Assembly: GCA_002391555.1 (NCBI GenBank)
Contig: DGFG01000021.1
Location: 20,416-32,900, forward strand
Source: Firmicutes bacterium UBA3906
Lineage (GTDB): Bacteria; Bacillota; Clostridia; Caldicoprobacterales; DTU083
DNA length: 12,485 bases
Direction: 5' to 3'
Shown: positions 1 through 8,349 of the stretch, piece after piece
Numbering within the stretch: position 1 is the first letter of the stretch
How the letters are laid out: every line of letters begins with the position of its first letter
The notes under the pieces: model-generated
The model's database searches: none
What the model was told of the DNA's origin: nothing
The model's input: only the letters and a program-made list of their open reading frames with translations
Position numbers and translations under genes: made by a program

Positions 1-341
1 CCTCCTTGCCTTTTGTTAGTCTGTGAATAGTCCTGTGCATTTTCCATATCTATAAAGGCACCCATCTGTATACAATATAGACTTATTCCGCTAGTAGAAA
101 TGGTTTCTGTAACCTTTTCAGCCTTGTCCTCCTCAGGGACAACTAGTTTAGGGTCATCTCCATTCTTATTAATATCTACCTTATGGTCTTTATTTACCAT
201 TGGTAAAATAAGGCCGCTTAGCAATTTACCTAGGCTACTAGCTGAAATGATATATATAAGACTACACATCAAGATTATAGTAATAAGAAGTACAGCATAC
301 CTTCTTTTTTTATCTTGCCTTCGAATCCTTGAATATCTCAT
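1..341 (-). CDS. SPOR-domain membrane protein, 3' end missing (partial)
   Basis: This gene runs off the left edge of the window; 113 codons are visible. Residues 1-14 are strongly basic (RYSRIRRQDKKRR). Residues about 15-37 form one hydrophobic segment, giving a likely single-pass anchor with the rest outside the cell. A polar, acidic linker follows. From about residue 88 the sequence LYCIQMGAFIDMENAQ matches the start of a SPOR domain, the peptidoglycan-binding fold of cell-division and spore-cortex proteins that typically opens with a YxVQxGAF-like strand. The fold assignment is firm; the exact role is not. I start at the ATG at 341 rather than the in-frame ATG at 350, because AGGAGG at 351-356 is 9 nt from the former and abuts the latter. 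It is divergent from the DUF6062 gene. Confidence 0.75.
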   Translation of the reverse strand, partial: MRYSRIRRQDKKRRYAVLLITIILMCSLIYIISASSLGKLLSGLILPMVNKDHKVDINKNGDDPKLVVPEEDKAEKVTETISTSGISLYCIQMGAFIDMENAQDYSQTNKRQG

Positions 342-350
342 TTTCGTCAT

Positions 351-356
351 CCTCCT
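351..356 (-). promoter_or_regulatory. Ribosome binding site that decides the SPOR-gene start
   Basis: AGGAGG on the - strand lies directly against the ATG at 350 but 9 nt from the ATG at 341. The normal Firmicute spacing favours 341 as the start. Confidence 0.6.
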
Positions 357-455
357 CACCTAATATAATTTGTCCAGCTATTTACCTATATTTATGGTGA
401 ATTTAGATAAGATATGATACTATGGATTTAAAATCTCGATTGTTGGAGGTAGGAA

Positions 456-1187
456 ATGAAATATCATATAGATACTATACCTGTATGGGATGCCTTCCAT
501 GAAAAAAGCGAATGTCCGATTTGTATTTTGAAAAAGAAGTCGGAGGAATCATATGTAGACTCTTTCCTTGGTGGATCTGTTATGGAGCCAGCTACTAGAG
601 TAGAAGTAAACAAAAAGGGCTTTTGCGGCCATCACAACAAGCTGCTCTACAAGGCTCAAAAGAGGCTAAGTCTGGCCTTAATGACCCATACTTATACGAT
701 GGAAACCATAGAGACCATGAAAAAACCCATGAAAAAACTAAATCAAGCCACTGGTCAAAAAAGACTGTCAATAAGGCCTAAAAATGATGAGCTGGCAGAG
801 TTTGTGAATTGGATAGAAAATAAAACTAAACAATGCGTGATCTGTGATAGGATAAATCAAGCCTTAGATAGGTATGCTTATACTATCACTTATATGTGGA
901 GTCATGAAGATAATTTCAGAAAGGAGTTCAATGAGTCAAAGGGCTTTTGCCTGCCCCATATGGGTCAAATGCTAGATATGTCAAGCAAAGAGTTAAGGGG
1001 CTCAAAGCAACAAGACTTTGTAAAAGAACTTATTGAATTACAAAGAAAAAATCTAGATAGGCTGGAAGAGGAGATCAAGTGGTTTACACTCAAATTTGAC
1101 TATAAAAACCAAGATAAGCCCTGGGGTAATTCAAAGGATGCCCTGCCTAGACTACTGCAAAAACTAACAGGTGACTATATGGAATAA
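456..1187 (+). CDS. DUF6062-type protein with two Cys/His modules
   Basis: This is a 243-residue soluble protein without a signal peptide or membrane segment. It has two similar modules: C20-P-I-C23 followed by G55-F-C57-G-H-H60, and C127-V-I-C130 followed by G163-F-C165-L-P-H168. The distance from CxxC to the third Cys is 33 and 34 residues, so the protein looks like an internal duplication. Each module could bind a metal, most simply zinc through CxxC plus CxxH; that is inference. The layout matches the clostridial DUF6062 family, for which I know no established function. A charged helical segment follows, around 180-205. GGAGG sits 6-7 nt before the ATG. No terminator is visible before groES, so some read-through is possible, although groES has its own promoter. 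Confidence 0.8.
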   Translation: MKYHIDTIPVWDAFHEKSECPICILKKKSEESYVDSFLGGSVMEPATRVEVNKKGFCGHHNKLLYKAQKRLSLALMTHTYTMETIETMKKPMKKLNQATGQKRLSIRPKNDELAEFVNWIENKTKQCVICDRINQALDRYAYTITYMWSHEDNFRKEFNESKGFCLPHMGQMLDMSSKELRGSKQQDFVKELIELQRKNLDRLEEEIKWFTLKFDYKNQDKPWGNSKDALPRLLQKLTGDYME

Positions 1188-1307
1188 GCAATCTTGCAAA
1201 TCCTAAGTAAACTAGAGTATGGAGCAAATCATAGTAGTATTATCAAGCTATTTTGAAATATTAGCTGATTTCCGGGTTTTATAGCCATAAATCGTGTTTT
1301 GCACTAT

Positions 1308-1336
1308 TTGCCATATCTTTTTCTTTTTATTAAACT
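1308..1336 (+). promoter_or_regulatory. Sigma-A-like promoter of groESL
   Basis: TTGCCA at 1308-1313, a 17-bp spacer and TAAACT at 1331-1336 give 4 of 6 matches at each box. The predicted transcription start, near 1342-1344, falls just upstream of the CIRCE operator, the usual arrangement for HrcA repression. The call rests on the match and the context. Confidence 0.6.
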
Positions 1337-1347
1337 AGATACTGTGA

Positions 1348-1374
1348 TTAGCACTCACCGTCGTCGAGTGCTAA
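1348..1374 (+). promoter_or_regulatory. CIRCE operator (HrcA binding site)
   Basis: TTAGCACTC-N9-GAGTGCTAA is a perfect match to the CIRCE inverted repeat. CIRCE is bound by the heat-shock repressor HrcA and also forms a hairpin in the 5' leader of the mRNA. It ends 31 nt before the groES start and lies at or just after the predicted transcription start. hrcA itself is not in this window. Confidence 0.97.
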
Positions 1375-1405
1375 CAATAAATTAACTTCATAAGGAGGGT
1401 ACTAA

Positions 1406-1690
<285 letters not shown>

Positions 1691-1706
1691 ACAGCATATC
1701 TATTAG

Positions 1707-3356
<1,650 letters not shown>

Positions 3357-3380
3357 AGTCAATAAAATATAGGACACATT

Positions 3381-3420
3381 AAGAAAGTGATTGCTTAAGC
3401 AATCACTTTCTTTTCCTTTT
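3381..3420 (+). terminator. Rho-independent terminator of groESL
   Basis: GAAAGTGATTGC (3383-3394), loop TTAA and GCAATCACTTTC (3399-3410) form a perfect 12-bp stem, extended to 14 bp by flanking A-T pairs. A T-rich run (TTTTCCTTTT) follows on the + strand. On the - strand no U-run follows, so it should act mainly on groESL. The right arm is coding sequence for the last residues of the opposing gene. Confidence 0.9.
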
Positions 3421-3898
3421 CAATATCATTTTCCCCTTGGTCATTTTCGTCAATAAGGACTACATCACTAATTTCTTGTGAGGCATAATAATTAATCTCA
3501 TCTCTAAACTTATCTAAGAGTTCAACTAGTATTCGTAGAAAGCTCAGTAAGTCGGATCTGACTTCTCGGAATTTACCATACCATTTTTCCTTGTCTTCTT
3601 TGAGCTTGTATAGCTCCTCTATCGACTTTCTCTTCCCTTCTTCTATTATCCTTTGGGCTTTTTCTTCTGCTACAACTAATACCTTTGATATATATCTTTC
3701 CTGTTCATCTAGGGAGGCTATCTTTTCATTTTTTATCTTCAATTCTTCCTTTAGTCTTCTGTTTTCTTCTACAAGCTCAACAATTCGATCCTTTTGCTTA
3801 GCTAGGTCACTTTCATGTTCTGACTTAAGCCCCGTGATATAGTCTTTGACTTGCCTCTTTTTATATCCAAATAGGCTAATTGAGAATGTTCTTTTCAT
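3395..3898 (-). CDS. DivIVA-like coiled-coil protein
   Basis: This is a 167-residue protein rich in Lys, Glu and Arg. The N-terminus LFGYKKRQVKDYITGL (9-24) resembles the DivIVA membrane-targeting segment (a GY..xxVxxYI pattern). A long heptad-like coiled coil spans about 25-105 (ELVEENRRLKEELKIKNEKI and beyond). A second helical stretch at 105-140 and an acidic, unstructured tail (VLIDENDQGENDIEKEK) follow. DivIVA-type proteins mark curved membrane or the division site and recruit other proteins. The small clostridial versions are mostly uncharacterised, so the role here is inferred from shape only. It lies 71 bp downstream of the patatin-like gene in the same direction with no terminator between, so co-transcription is likely. 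Its stop and last codons lie inside the groESL terminator hairpin. Confidence 0.6.
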   Translation of the reverse strand: MKRTFSISLFGYKKRQVKDYITGLKSEHESDLAKQKDRIVELVEENRRLKEELKIKNEKIASLDEQERYISKVLVVAEEKAQRIIEEGKRKSIEELYKLKEDKEKWYGKFREVRSDLLSFLRILVELLDKFRDEINYYASQEISDVVLIDENDQGENDIEKEKKVIA

Positions 3899-3969
3899 GT
3901 CCTTATCACCCCTTATATCTACAATAACATAGGTATGTCCATTTTTCTGTAGAATGCTGGGGTCGAATA

Positions 3970-4827
3970 TTAACTTTTTAGAGCGTTTTTTATCATTCCA
4001 ATATTATTCTCTATGCTTTTATAGCCCCTTTCAATACACTCCTCTACCCTATCAAAATCAGTCATTCCTATGTCATATATATTAGGATTAATTATAATGT
4101 CAGCTTTATTTGTGTTAAATTTGGTTAAATGATAGGCCATTATATCTAGGGACTGGCTACCTATTTCTATTAGGTTATCTACATCAGATCTTCTTTGCCC
4201 ACTGTATCCAAGATTTATCCCAATTACTTTCTTTGCTCCCATCCTTCTCAATACCTGTGTTGGAACACTTACTGTTACTCCACCATCTACTAGCCTTTTT
4301 CTATTTGATATTTTAGGCTTGAAAACTACTGGGATTGCTATACTAGCCCTAACTGCTTCATACATAGGCCCTTGGTCTATATAGATAATCCCATCGCCAT
4401 CCTCTAGACCCTTTTTATCACTGACAAACATGATTGTTTTTCCTGTATTAATATCAACTGCAGTTATAGCTAGTGGTACTATGGCATCCTTTAGCCGGGC
4501 ACCTTTAGTCAGGTCTTGCATTAACCGCTCAAGCTTTTTGCCCTTTATTAGCCCATCATAGGAATAATCTTTATAAATAAACCATTGTATTGCTCCAAGT
4601 ATCATACCAAGATAGTCTACATCATATATCCCTTTATTAAGCTTTAGTGCGATTTCTTCCATCTTATATGGTGAATAGCCACAAGCATACAGGGAAGCAA
4701 TCATACTACCAGCACTTGTTCCTGATATCCATGATGGTTTTAGGTCATAATCAAATAATGCCTTTAATACACCTATATGAGCTACCCCCCTTAGTGCTCC
4801 GCCTGAAAGAGCTAAGGCAAATTTCAT
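3970..4827 (-). CDS. Patatin-like phospholipase/esterase
   Basis: This is a probable cytoplasmic serine hydrolase of the bacterial RssA-like patatin group, 285 residues long and complete. The N-terminal GGALRG (9-14) is the oxyanion-hole motif. SGTSAGS contains the GxSxG nucleophile Ser38, and D181-G-G is the catalytic Asp of the Ser-Asp dyad. All the key residues of an active patatin are therefore present. There is no signal peptide or membrane segment. The substrate is not readable from sequence; lipid acyl esters are the family expectation. I chose the ATG at 4827 because AGGGGG lies 9 nt upstream and the protein then starts directly at the first beta-strand (MKFALALSGG). An upstream in-frame GTG at 4857 is unlikely. 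It probably shares a transcript with the DivIVA-like gene. Confidence 0.9.
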   Translation of the reverse strand: MKFALALSGGALRGVAHIGVLKALFDYDLKPSWISGTSAGSMIASLYACGYSPYKMEEIALKLNKGIYDVDYLGMILGAIQWFIYKDYSYDGLIKGKKLERLMQDLTKGARLKDAIVPLAITAVDINTGKTIMFVSDKKGLEDGDGIIYIDQGPMYEAVRASIAIPVVFKPKISNRKRLVDGGVTVSVPTQVLRRMGAKKVIGINLGYSGQRRSDVDNLIEIGSQSLDIMAYHLTKFNTNKADIIINPNIYDIGMTDFDRVEECIERGYKSIENNIGMIKNALKS

Positions 4828-4836
4828 ATCTATATA

Positions 4837-4842
4837 CCCCCT
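4837..4842 (-). promoter_or_regulatory. Ribosome binding site that decides the patatin start
   Basis: AGGGGG on the - strand lies 9 nt before the ATG at 4827. It sits inside the extension that would be coding if the GTG at 4857 were used, so it supports the shorter protein. Confidence 0.6.
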
Positions 4843-4867
4843 ATCTCTGGCAAGCACCTTTAAAGCA

Positions 4868-4896
4868 ATTATGGTATGCTTTTAAATATCTTGTAA
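4868..4896 (-). promoter_or_regulatory. Possible promoter of the patatin-like gene
   Basis: On the - strand TTACAA (4891-4896), a 17-bp spacer and CATAAT (4868-4873) lie about 40 bp before the start codon. The -10 box is good and the -35 box poor, so this is tentative. Confidence 0.3.
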
Positions 4897-4988
4897 TCAG
4901 TCTACTTATGGCTTATTTCTTACTTGTGAGTTAATTTTGCTATAGGTGCTGTGCCTTAGTATATAATATGAAAAAAGGCCTATAGGTG

Positions 4989-5018
4989 AAAAAAACAGAT
5001 GCCTTTGCATCTGTTTTT
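4989..5018 (-). terminator. Terminator of pncB
   Basis: AAAAACAGATGC (4991-5002), a 4-nt loop and its exact complement (5007-5018) form a 12-bp stem just after the pncB stop. The - strand reads out into a run of seven T. The + strand also ends in five T, so the element could work in both directions. Confidence 0.9.
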
Positions 5019-5024
5019 AATTGA

Positions 5025-6458
5025 CTATTTTTTAAATGAATGTTCCTTTATTAAATATTCCTTTAGGTCATAAAGTTTTTGGGATAGGTCAACTTTATAT
5101 TTATGGGGCTTGCTAATGCGCTTATATTCTTCCCATAGTGAATCTAGTTCCCGCTTTGCATATTCTTGAATATCCTTTAGCTTTTGCTTTTTATATTGGA
5201 GTTTACCCTCTATATAGACAGGTTCTAGTAGTTGCCTCACTGTATATTCTGTTAAGGTCATCCTTTTCCATGTATCATAGGGATCAAATATTGTCAATGG
5301 CTTGTCAGTATCTATAGTCTCTTCATCTAGTGTTATCAGATCAGCTATTGCTTTTTTGTCTGTGTTATAAATACGGTATACCTTTTTGTAGCCAGGTAAA
5401 GTTATTTTATCAGTGTTTTCTGAAATTTTGATTTTAGGAACTAGGGTGCCCTTGACTTCCTCAGCAGCCATTTTATATACTCCACCCAAAGCGGGATTGT
5501 CCTTACTTGTGATTAATGAAGTACCTACACCCCAAATATCTATTTTGGCTCCTTGTGCCTTTAGGTCCCATATTAAATACTCATCTAGGTCATTAGATGC
5601 TACTATCTTTGCATCATGGAAACCTTCATCATCTAACATTTTTCTGGCTTTCTTGCTTAAATAGGCAAGATCTCCTGAGTCTAGTCTTATTCCAATAGGC
5701 TTGTGTCCCTTTTCCTTTAATTCCTTAAAGACCTTAATAGCATTAGGTACACCACTTCTCAATGTGTCATATGTGTCAACTAGTAATAGACAATTATCCG
5801 GAAAGGCTTCAGCATAGGCCCTAAAGGCTGTAAGTTCATCTGCAAAACTCATAACCCAGCTATGGCCATGGGTTCCGCTTATAGGGACATCAAACATCTG
5901 ACCTGCTATGATATTGGATGTTGAAGAACAACCACCAATTATTGCAGCCCTAGCTCCATATATGGCGGCATCGGGGCCCTGTGCCCTCCTTAGACCAAAT
6001 TCAAGTACTTTACCACCCTGGGCAGCATGCACTACTTTGCTCGCTTTTGTAGCAATAAGGGTTTGGTGGTTAATAATATTTAGCAGGGCAGTTTCTATAA
6101 GTTGGGCTTCAAACAGGGGAGCCTTCACCCTTAGAATTGGTTCATTAGGAAACACAACAGTGCCTTCTTGTACAGCGTATATGTCTCCTGTGAATCTAAT
6201 TTGCTTTAGCATATTCAGAAAACCTTCATCAAATAAAGCAAGGTCACGTAGATACTGTATATCCTCATCTGTAAAATGAAGATTTTCAATGTAATCTACA
6301 GCTTGCTCAAGTCCTGCTGCTATGGCATAGGCTGTATCCTCTCTTGACCTTCTGAAAAATAAATCGAAAACAGCAACTCTATTGTGAGTATTAGTTTTAT
6401 AATAGCCATACATCATGGTTAGTTGGTATAAGTCCGTCATCATTGTCAGATTTCTCAT
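5025..6458 (-). CDS. pncB: Nicotinate phosphoribosyltransferase
   Basis: This enzyme makes nicotinate mononucleotide from nicotinate and PRPP with ATP hydrolysis, the first step of Preiss-Handler NAD salvage in the cytoplasm (EC 6.3.4.21). The 477 residues match the usual Firmicute form. Recognisable blocks are TDLYQLTMMYGYY (8-20), FGLRRAQGPDAA (154-165) and GTHGHSWVMSF (195-205). The HS dipeptide of that last block holds the probable phosphorylated His199. LLVDTYDT, GIRLDSGDLAYLSKKAR, VASNDLDEY and DIWGVGTSLITSKDNPALGGVYKM complete the phosphoribosyl-binding barrel. It is transcribed alone, with its own promoter (6492-6520) and terminator (4989-5018). No niacin transporter or nadD/nadE partner is visible here. 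Confidence 0.97.
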   Translation of the reverse strand: MRNLTMMTDLYQLTMMYGYYKTNTHNRVAVFDLFFRRSREDTAYAIAAGLEQAVDYIENLHFTDEDIQYLRDLALFDEGFLNMLKQIRFTGDIYAVQEGTVVFPNEPILRVKAPLFEAQLIETALLNIINHQTLIATKASKVVHAAQGGKVLEFGLRRAQGPDAAIYGARAAIIGGCSSTSNIIAGQMFDVPISGTHGHSWVMSFADELTAFRAYAEAFPDNCLLLVDTYDTLRSGVPNAIKVFKELKEKGHKPIGIRLDSGDLAYLSKKARKMLDDEGFHDAKIVASNDLDEYLIWDLKAQGAKIDIWGVGTSLITSKDNPALGGVYKMAAEEVKGTLVPKIKISENTDKITLPGYKKVYRIYNTDKKAIADLITLDEETIDTDKPLTIFDPYDTWKRMTLTEYTVRQLLEPVYIEGKLQYKKQKLKDIQEYAKRELDSLWEEYKRISKPHKYKVDLSQKLYDLKEYLIKEHSFKK

Positions 6459-6491
6459 AAAATTCGCCTCGTTCTCATTATTGTTTCAACT

Positions 6492-6520
6492 ATTATACTA
6501 CTTATTATTAGTAATTTCTA
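6492..6520 (-). promoter_or_regulatory. Probable promoter of pncB
   Basis: On the - strand a perfect TATAAT (6492-6497) lies about 34 bp before the pncB start. At 17-bp spacing the -35 box is TAGAAA (6515-6520), a weak match, so activation or a regulated promoter is possible. Confidence 0.5.
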
Positions 6521-6528
6521 CTTTTAGG

Positions 6529-6648
6529 CTAGCTATAGGCTAAGTAGTTAATATAGCTACTTAAATAATAGGGATCATTTTCTGATTCTAAGCTTGTCTT
6601 TTCTTCTGACTGACACCATTTAGATTGGGCGCGTCTTAAGTAAGCAAT
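6529..6648 (-). pseudogene. Protein-like remnant without a start codon, upstream of pncB
   Basis: One - strand frame is open for 39 codons up to a TAG at 6529-6531 and reads like real protein. It begins AYLRRAQSKWCQ, continues with SEEKTSLESE and ends with NDPYYLSSYINYLAYS. It is rich in charged and aromatic residues, with codons typical of the neighbours. No ATG, GTG or TTG opens it. Upstream the same frame passes through the terminator hairpin at 6649-6673 and reaches a stop near 6697. The most economical reading is the 3' end of a decayed gene. I do not recognise the family, and a chance open frame is possible. Confidence 0.3.
6541..6563. repeat. Inverted repeat upstream of pncB, possible operator
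   Basis: TAAGTAG-N9-CTACTTA is a perfect 7-bp inverted repeat about 20 bp upstream of the weak pncB -35 box. Size and position suit a dimeric regulator, but it also lies within the protein-like remnant and may be coincidental. Confidence 0.35.
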
Positions 6649-6673
6649 AGAAAAAGACAGGCAAGTGCCTGTC
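6649..6673 (-). terminator. Terminator of the PF04020-type gene
   Basis: GACAGGC (6656-6662), loop AAGT and GCCTGTC (6667-6673) form a GC-rich hairpin. On the - strand it is followed by TTTTTCTATT. It lies 33 bp past the stop of the upstream gene. Confidence 0.8.
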
Positions 6674-6706
6674 CTGATAACTAATAAATGTAATGCTTAT
6701 TTGACC

Positions 6707-7090
6707 TTACATAACTCTTGTAGGAATTATCGAACCAATAATTCCAATAATTAATGCTGCAATAACAGAACCTAATATGCTGATCTCCATATTTGGAACG
6801 AGAAATTGAGTTAAGTATATGATTATTGCTGATATAATAAAGCCTACTATTCCTCTACCAAAAGGAGATGCATCTATCTTAAATAATTTTTGAATAACAT
6901 AATCTAGGCCTGCAATTACTAGAGCTGCTACTATAGCTGTACCAAAGCCCATATTAGAAAAGCCAGGTGTTAAAAATGCTGTTACCATTAAAACTATAGC
7001 TGCAACTATAAACCTAATTATTAGACCTATCCACCCCCTGTCACTGCCCCTTTCATCATTTTCTCTCCTTGTATCAAACTTATCTGCCAT
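6707..7090 (-). CDS. Four-helix membrane protein, PF04020 (YvlD/holin superfamily IV) type
   Basis: This is a small integral membrane protein of 127 residues. A charged N-terminus (MADKFDTRRENDERGSDR) precedes four hydrophobic helices at about 19-42, 47-67, 78-98 and 104-123. The loops carry PGFSN, a DYVIQKLFKIDASPFGRG hinge and VPNMEI, which fit the PF04020 family. That family is often labelled 'phage holin', but it includes chromosomal proteins such as B. subtilis YvlD. No phage gene or endolysin is near, so a lytic role is unlikely; the function is unknown. GGGAGG lies about 9 nt before the ATG. It is monocistronic, between terminators at 7193-7217 and 6649-6673. Confidence 0.75.
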   Translation of the reverse strand: MADKFDTRRENDERGSDRGWIGLIIRFIVAAIVLMVTAFLTPGFSNMGFGTAIVAALVIAGLDYVIQKLFKIDASPFGRGIVGFIISAIIIYLTQFLVPNMEISILGSVIAALIIGIIGSIIPTRVM

Positions 7091-7192
7091 AAAAGTACTC
7101 CTCCCTTATAGATTTTTTGGAAAGTCCACTTGCAACCATCTACCTTTATATTTACCATCTGAAATATAATTAATACAGTAATTTAATTAATA

Positions 7193-7217
7193 AAGGCAGT
7201 GATCTAATCACTGCCTT
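7193..7217 (-). terminator. Probable terminator of lgt
   Basis: AAGGCAGTGAT (7193-7203), loop CTA and ATCACTGCCTT (7207-7217) form a perfect 11-bp stem 70 bp after the lgt stop. The - strand then reads TTATTAATTAAATT, a U-rich but interrupted tail. Confidence 0.7.
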
Positions 7218-7287
7218 AGTTTCTGAAAATATGTAATTAAAAACCCTTGTTTTTTCTATTTTATATAACTATGTTCTTTAGCTGCTT

Positions 7288-8211
7288 TTACTCTTCTTCA
7301 GCTAATGCGTCTGTTGCATCCTCTTTGCCATCTAGGTCTTCTGCCCTTGTCTCTTCTATCTGTTTTTCTGGGGCCTGTTCATCTAAAGTCGAATTTACTA
7401 AAGTGTCCTCGACAATATCTAAGTCCTGATTGGCAGATGCTTTTTTTGCTTCTCTTATTCTACCACTTATAAATAAGGTTAAGCCAAGAGTAAAAAGTAT
7501 AAGGCTAAGAAGTTGAGAGGACCTAATACTGGTATTTGCAATATATAGGCTGTCAGTTCTGAAGCCCTCGATAATAAACCTACCAAAAGAATATAAAATC
7601 AAATAAAAGAGGAAAACCTCACCTTTTCTTTTTCTCTTCTTTATATAAGTCAATAAAAATATGAAAACAGCGAAATTCCAAATAGATTCATAAAAGAATG
7701 TAGCCATATACCAGCCCTGCTTGCCAGGTAAAGCATTGCTAATATAGACGGATGCTGGAAACCACTGCCAAGCTGGATTGGTTACTAGTCTACCATATGC
7801 CTCCTGATTAACAAAGTTGCCCCATCTTCCGATAGCTTGGCCTAGTATTAGGCAGGGAGCTCCTAAATCAGCAAGCTGCCAAAAGTTTATTTTCTTTATC
7901 TTGGCGAAAATAATACCTGCTAATATACCTGCTAGGACTCCTCCATATATGGCCAATCCACCCTCCCATATGTATAGGACACTAATGGGATTATCCTTGT
8001 ATAGGTCCCATTGGAAAACAACATAATAGATCCTAGCACCTATGATCGCCATAGGAATAGCGAGTAGGGCAAAATCTATAATTGAATCTTGATCAATCCC
8101 CAAGGATTTCGATAGCTTTAATGCCAATAATACTCCACACATAACGGCTAGTGCTATGATTATACCGTACCAGTGTATGGTTATCCCCAAAATAGTAAAC
8201 TCTGGACTCAT
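7288..8211 (-). CDS. lgt: Prolipoprotein diacylglyceryl transferase
   Basis: Lgt transfers diacylglyceryl from phosphatidylglycerol to the lipobox cysteine of prolipoproteins (EC 2.5.1.145) and sits in the cytoplasmic membrane. The 307 residues include about seven hydrophobic segments up to residue 250. The family signature GRWGNFVNQEAYG (128-140) holds the key Arg129 and Asn132. Arg218 in EGFRTD is the second conserved Arg. IYGGVLAG (88-95) has Tyr where E. coli has the HGG His, as is common in Firmicutes. Residues about 255-307 are an extra acidic, hydrophilic tail rich in Glu, Asp and Ala. GGAGG lies 7-8 nt before the ATG. It is driven by a near-consensus promoter (8236-8264), and a lipoprotein gene lies immediately upstream. 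Confidence 0.97.
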   Translation of the reverse strand: MSPEFTILGITIHWYGIIIALAVMCGVLLALKLSKSLGIDQDSIIDFALLAIPMAIIGARIYYVVFQWDLYKDNPISVLYIWEGGLAIYGGVLAGILAGIIFAKIKKINFWQLADLGAPCLILGQAIGRWGNFVNQEAYGRLVTNPAWQWFPASVYISNALPGKQGWYMATFFYESIWNFAVFIFLLTYIKKRKRKGEVFLFYLILYSFGRFIIEGFRTDSLYIANTSIRSSQLLSLILFTLGLTLFISGRIREAKKASANQDLDIVEDTLVNSTLDEQAPEKQIEETRAEDLDGKEDATDALAEEE

Positions 8212-8235
8212 ACTTTTCCCCTCCTTAATAGTTTA

Positions 8236-8264
8236 ATTATATAAAGTGTAATACTTGCAGTCAA
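8236..8264 (-). promoter_or_regulatory. Near-consensus sigma-A promoter of lgt
   Basis: On the - strand TTGACT (8259-8264), a 17-bp spacer and TATAAT (8236-8241) match 11 of 12 consensus positions. The -10 box lies 24 bp before the start codon. An imperfect 13-bp palindrome fills the spacer (8244-8256). Confidence 0.85.
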
Positions 8265-8320
8265 GAATTATCCTTGTTTTCCTAAATAATCATACTTTAT
8301 TAGATAAGGAACCGAAATGT

Positions 8321-8345
8321 AAAAGAGGGAGACTATGGCTCCCTC
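8321..8345 (-). terminator. Terminator of the spore-lipoprotein gene
   Basis: GAGGGAG (8325-8331), a 7-nt loop and CTCCCTC (8339-8345) lie 4 bp past the lipoprotein stop. The - strand continues TTTTACATTT. The short U-run makes it moderate, but its position is right and lgt restarts from its own promoter. Confidence 0.7.
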
Positions 8346-8349
8346 ACTT

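Noticed and set aside
342..455. Divergent promoters between the SPOR and DUF6062 genes
   Set aside because: Promoters must be here, and TATGAT-like and TATATT-like boxes exist, but none has a -35 partner good enough to place.
1188..1307. Possible terminator or leader RNA after the DUF6062 gene
   Set aside because: No stable hairpin with a T-run is visible, only short AT-rich complementarities.
3899..3969. TGGACA and ATATAA as a promoter for the DivIVA-like gene
   Set aside because: The -10 box abuts the ribosome site, and the gap lacks a terminator, so read-through from the patatin gene is simpler.
4647..4934. Open + strand frame of 95 codons over the start of the patatin gene
   Set aside because: It is antisense to a clear catalytic domain, has no ribosome site and no recognisable domain. 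It is a shadow frame, as are the antisense frames over groEL, pncB, lgt, rnfB and rnfE.
4962..5018. A possible tiny + strand RNA: TATAAT at 4962-4967 followed by the bidirectional hairpin
   Set aside because: There is no -35 box at usable spacing, and the hairpin is explained as the pncB terminator. Two CTATAGGTG copies (4940 and 4980) are too short to matter.
7097..7135. TTGCAA plus CTATAA as a promoter for the PF04020-type gene
   Set aside because: The implied transcription start would fall within or after the ribosome binding site, leaving no usable leader.
7100..7175. Short protein-like - strand frame (SDGKYKGRWLQVDFPKNL, then stop) upstream of the PF04020-type gene
   Set aside because: It is only about 24 codons with no start codon, so chance is a sufficient explanation.
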